Source of the DNA: DASQPE01 sp041488455
Lineage (GTDB): Bacteria; Gemmatimonadota; Gemmatimonadetes; Gemmatimonadales; GWC2-71-9
Direction: 5' to 3'
Assembly (NCBI GenBank): GCA_041488455.1
Contig: JBGPPG010000090.1
Span: 1 to 13,644 of the forward strand
Length of the DNA: 13,644 nt
Shown: in pieces, positions 12,017-13,644 of the stretch
How the letters are laid out: every line of letters starts with the position of its first letter
How positions within the stretch are numbered: the first letter of the stretch is position 1
Made by a program: the position numbers and the translations under genes
Notes under the pieces: generated by a model
The model's database searches: none
Seen by the model: the letters and a program-made list of their open reading frames with translations, nothing else
Told to the model about the DNA's origin: nothing

Positions 12017-13644
12017 ATGGACGCCCGGCTCTTTCTCCGCACCCTCGGCCTTCCGGCCCTGTTTGCCTCGAACGGCGACCCCATTCGCTTTCGGGTGAAG
12101 AAGCATGTCGCGCTCCTCGTGTATCTCGGCGTGGAGCATCGTGCGCCGCACCGACGCGACCACCTGGCCGACTTCCTCTGGCCCCGTGCGTCCGCCGCCG
12201 AGGGCAGGCACTCGCTCGCGACGGCGATCTCCGTCCTTCGGGCCAAGCTCGGACGGAAGGCGCTGGAGACCACGCGCGACAGCATCCGGCTCGCGGACGG
12301 CGTCATGGCGGTGGACCTCGCGAGGCTCGAGTCCGGCGCCGTCCTGGCGGACGACACCCGTCCCGAGCTCGAAGTCGCGGCATTCCTGGACGGCTTCGAT
12401 ATCCCCGACGCGGACGAGTTCCTGCGGTGGAAGGAGCGCAAGCAGGCCCGGCTGCTGCCGTCGATCCTCAAGGCGATGATCGTCCTGATTGACCGCTGCC
12501 GGCGCACCGCCGACACGCGCACGATGGAGCGCCTGGCCGACCGGATGATGGTCCTCGACCCGCTGAGCGAGGACGCCGTGCGCGCCAAGATGGAATCGCG
12601 TGCGTTCGACGGCGACCGCCTCACCGCGCTTCGCGTCTTCGAGGAGTGGAAGGAGACGTTGGCGCGCGAGCTGGGGGCGGTCCCGTCCGACCTGGTCGAG
12701 GGGATCGCGATCCGGTTGCGGCGCCGCGGGTGGGAGCGCTCGGTGACCGACAGGATTCCGAGCGTTCGCACGGACCAGTGGCGGGGCCGGCCGTTCATCG
12801 GGCGTCGGGCGGAGTACCGCGTCCTCTACGAGGGGTGGGAGCGCACGCAGCGGGGCGAGGCCGGGCACGCGCTGGTCCGCGGTGACTCGGGGATCGGCAA
12901 GACCACGCTGGTCGAGCGCCTCTCGACGGCGGCCGGCCTCGAAGGGGCGAGCGTGAGCCGGGTGCAGTGCTACGAGCTCGAGCGGGAGATTCCGTACTCC
13001 GTGGTCACGGGCCTGGTAGTCGGGTTGCTGGACCGGCCGGGTGCCACGGCGACGGCCCCCGAGGCGCTCGCCGAGCTGGGGCGGACCGTGCCGCAGGTGC
13101 GGCAGCGCTTCCCGACCTTGCCGCCGGCGATCGAGACCCAGGGGGAGACAGCCCGGGTCCGGCTGGCGGAGGCGATGCTGGCGCTCGTGCTGGCAATCGC
13201 GGAAGAGCATCCGGTGATTCTGGTGGTGGACGATCTCCACCTTGCGGACGATGCGAGTCTGGCGGTGCTCCATTTGCTGATCCGGCACGGCAGGGGGCAG
13301 CCGATCATGGTCATGCTGACGGTGCGGCCGGGCGAGCTGGGTCAGTCACCCCAGGCCGCGCGCCTGCTGGAGGGTGCCGCGGGACTCGGCTTCGGGGCGA
13401 TCGTTGTGCCTCCGATGACGGAGGAGGAGGGGGTGGAGTTGCTGGAGTCCCTTCTCGCGCCCGGCGAGGTGAGGCCCTCGGGGGCGGCGCGGCGGGCGCT
13501 TCTCAACGCGGCCGCTGGGTACCCGATGGTGCTGGAGCTCCTGGTTCAGGATTGGCAGGTGCACGGGGAGCAGTCGTTGGCGCTGTCGCTCGGTGCAATG
13601 ACAGCGGATCTAGCGGACCTGACGGAGGAGGGGGCGTACGATCA
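12017..13644 (+). CDS. BTAD-domain transcriptional regulator with ATPase domain, C-terminus cut by window edge
   Basis: An open frame of 542 codons runs off the window. Residues 1 to about 90 are a winged-helix OmpR/SARP-type DNA-binding region (LRTLGLPALF, KHVALLVYLG, RDHLADFLWP, HSLATAISVLRAKLG). About 95-245 is a bacterial transcriptional activation (BTAD, TPR-like) domain with the typical EFLRWKERKQ, LDPLSEDAVRAKM and FEEWKETLARELGAVPS phrases. From about 260 there is an AAA-type ATPase: GRPFIGRRAEY, Walker A GDSGIGKTT at 289-297 with Lys295, and Walker B VILVVDDLH at 400-408 with Asp405. This matches AfsR/SARP-like or MalT-like signal-sensing regulators, which usually carry TPRs further on; that part is outside the window. 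No Shine-Dalgarno precedes the ATG. The target is unknown and could be local. Confidence 0.88.
   Translation, partial: MDARLFLRTLGLPALFASNGDPIRFRVKKHVALLVYLGVEHRAPHRRDHLADFLWPRASAAEGRHSLATAISVLRAKLGRKALETTRDSIRLADGVMAVDLARLESGAVLADDTRPELEVAAFLDGFDIPDADEFLRWKERKQARLLPSILKAMIVLIDRCRRTADTRTMERLADRMMVLDPLSEDAVRAKMESRAFDGDRLTALRVFEEWKETLARELGAVPSDLVEGIAIRLRRRGWERSVTDRIPSVRTDQWRGRPFIGRRAEYRVLYEGWERTQRGEAGHALVRGDSGIGKTTLVERLSTAAGLEGASVSRVQCYELEREIPYSVVTGLVVGLLDRPGATATAPEALAELGRTVPQVRQRFPTLPPAIETQGETARVRLAEAMLALVLAIAEEHPVILVVDDLHLADDASLAVLHLLIRHGRGQPIMVMLTVRPGELGQSPQAARLLEGAAGLGFGAIVVPPMTEEEGVELLESLLAPGEVRPSGAARRALLNAAAGYPMVLELLVQDWQVHGEQSLALSLGAMTADLADLTEEGAYD

Noticed and set aside
12008..13288. 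426-codon minus-strand open frame opposite the BTAD regulator
   Set aside because: The plus strand has a full wHTH, BTAD and Walker A/B series; the minus frame has only His/Arg/Pro-rich shadow sequence.
1..13644. CRISPR arrays, tRNA or rRNA genes
   Set aside because: No regularly spaced repeats, cloverleaf-like stretches or conserved rRNA blocks were noticed on either strand by reading; a tRNAscan or Infernal run would settle it.

Overview
The window is a gene-dense, very GC-rich bacterial chromosomal segment, with no gap over about 215 bases without a gene. Several traits together suggest Gemmatimonadota or a close relative: ATP synthase subunits a and b carry signal-peptide-like N-termini, there is a CGDST-type lipoprotein, a BTAD/ATPase transcription factor is present, and GTG starts and ATGA/GTGA overlaps are frequent. 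This placement is an inference from gene style; there is no rRNA or marker gene here to confirm it.

Layout. The left edge holds the N-terminal 325 residues of an MFS transporter (minus). Divergent from it is a HExxH zinc metallopeptidase-like protein (1032-2072, plus). That gene converges, with a 3-base gap, on a four-gene minus-strand unit running 5057 to 2076: a ferredoxin-like protein with four cysteine clusters, a ManC-type cupin, an RmlA-like sugar-phosphate nucleotidyltransferase, and a D-Ala-D-Ala-ligase-like ATP-grasp enzyme. The first three genes are overlapping or 2 bases apart. This looks like an uncharacterised sugar-nucleotide and peptide/amide-bond pathway with a redox partner.

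Next is a lone IS200-type HUH protein (5204-5656) that keeps its HLH motif and the helix glutamine but has Asp where the nucleophilic Tyr should be. It abuts, tail to tail with a 1-base gap, the end of an ATP synthase operon atpZ-atpI-atpB-atpE-atpF-atpH (8801 to 5658, minus). That operon stops after the delta subunit, so the catalytic atpAGDC genes must lie elsewhere. A 184-base structured spacer precedes atpE, the subunit needed in the largest copy number.

The right part is all plus strand: a stand-alone MoxR AAA+ ATPase, an unrecognised Ser/Thr-rich lipoprotein, a strong intrinsic terminator, a dyad and an ECF-like promoter ahead of a secreted SnoaL-like protein, a second strong terminator, and the N-terminal 542 residues of a wHTH-BTAD-ATPase regulator that runs off the window.

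No tRNA, rRNA, CRISPR array, complete insertion sequence or origin was seen. Most of the window is ordinary housekeeping and accessory gene content. The items most worth a second look are the Tyr-less HUH protein, the split ATP synthase operon with its structured spacer, and the ferredoxin/cupin/nucleotidyltransferase/ATP-grasp unit.
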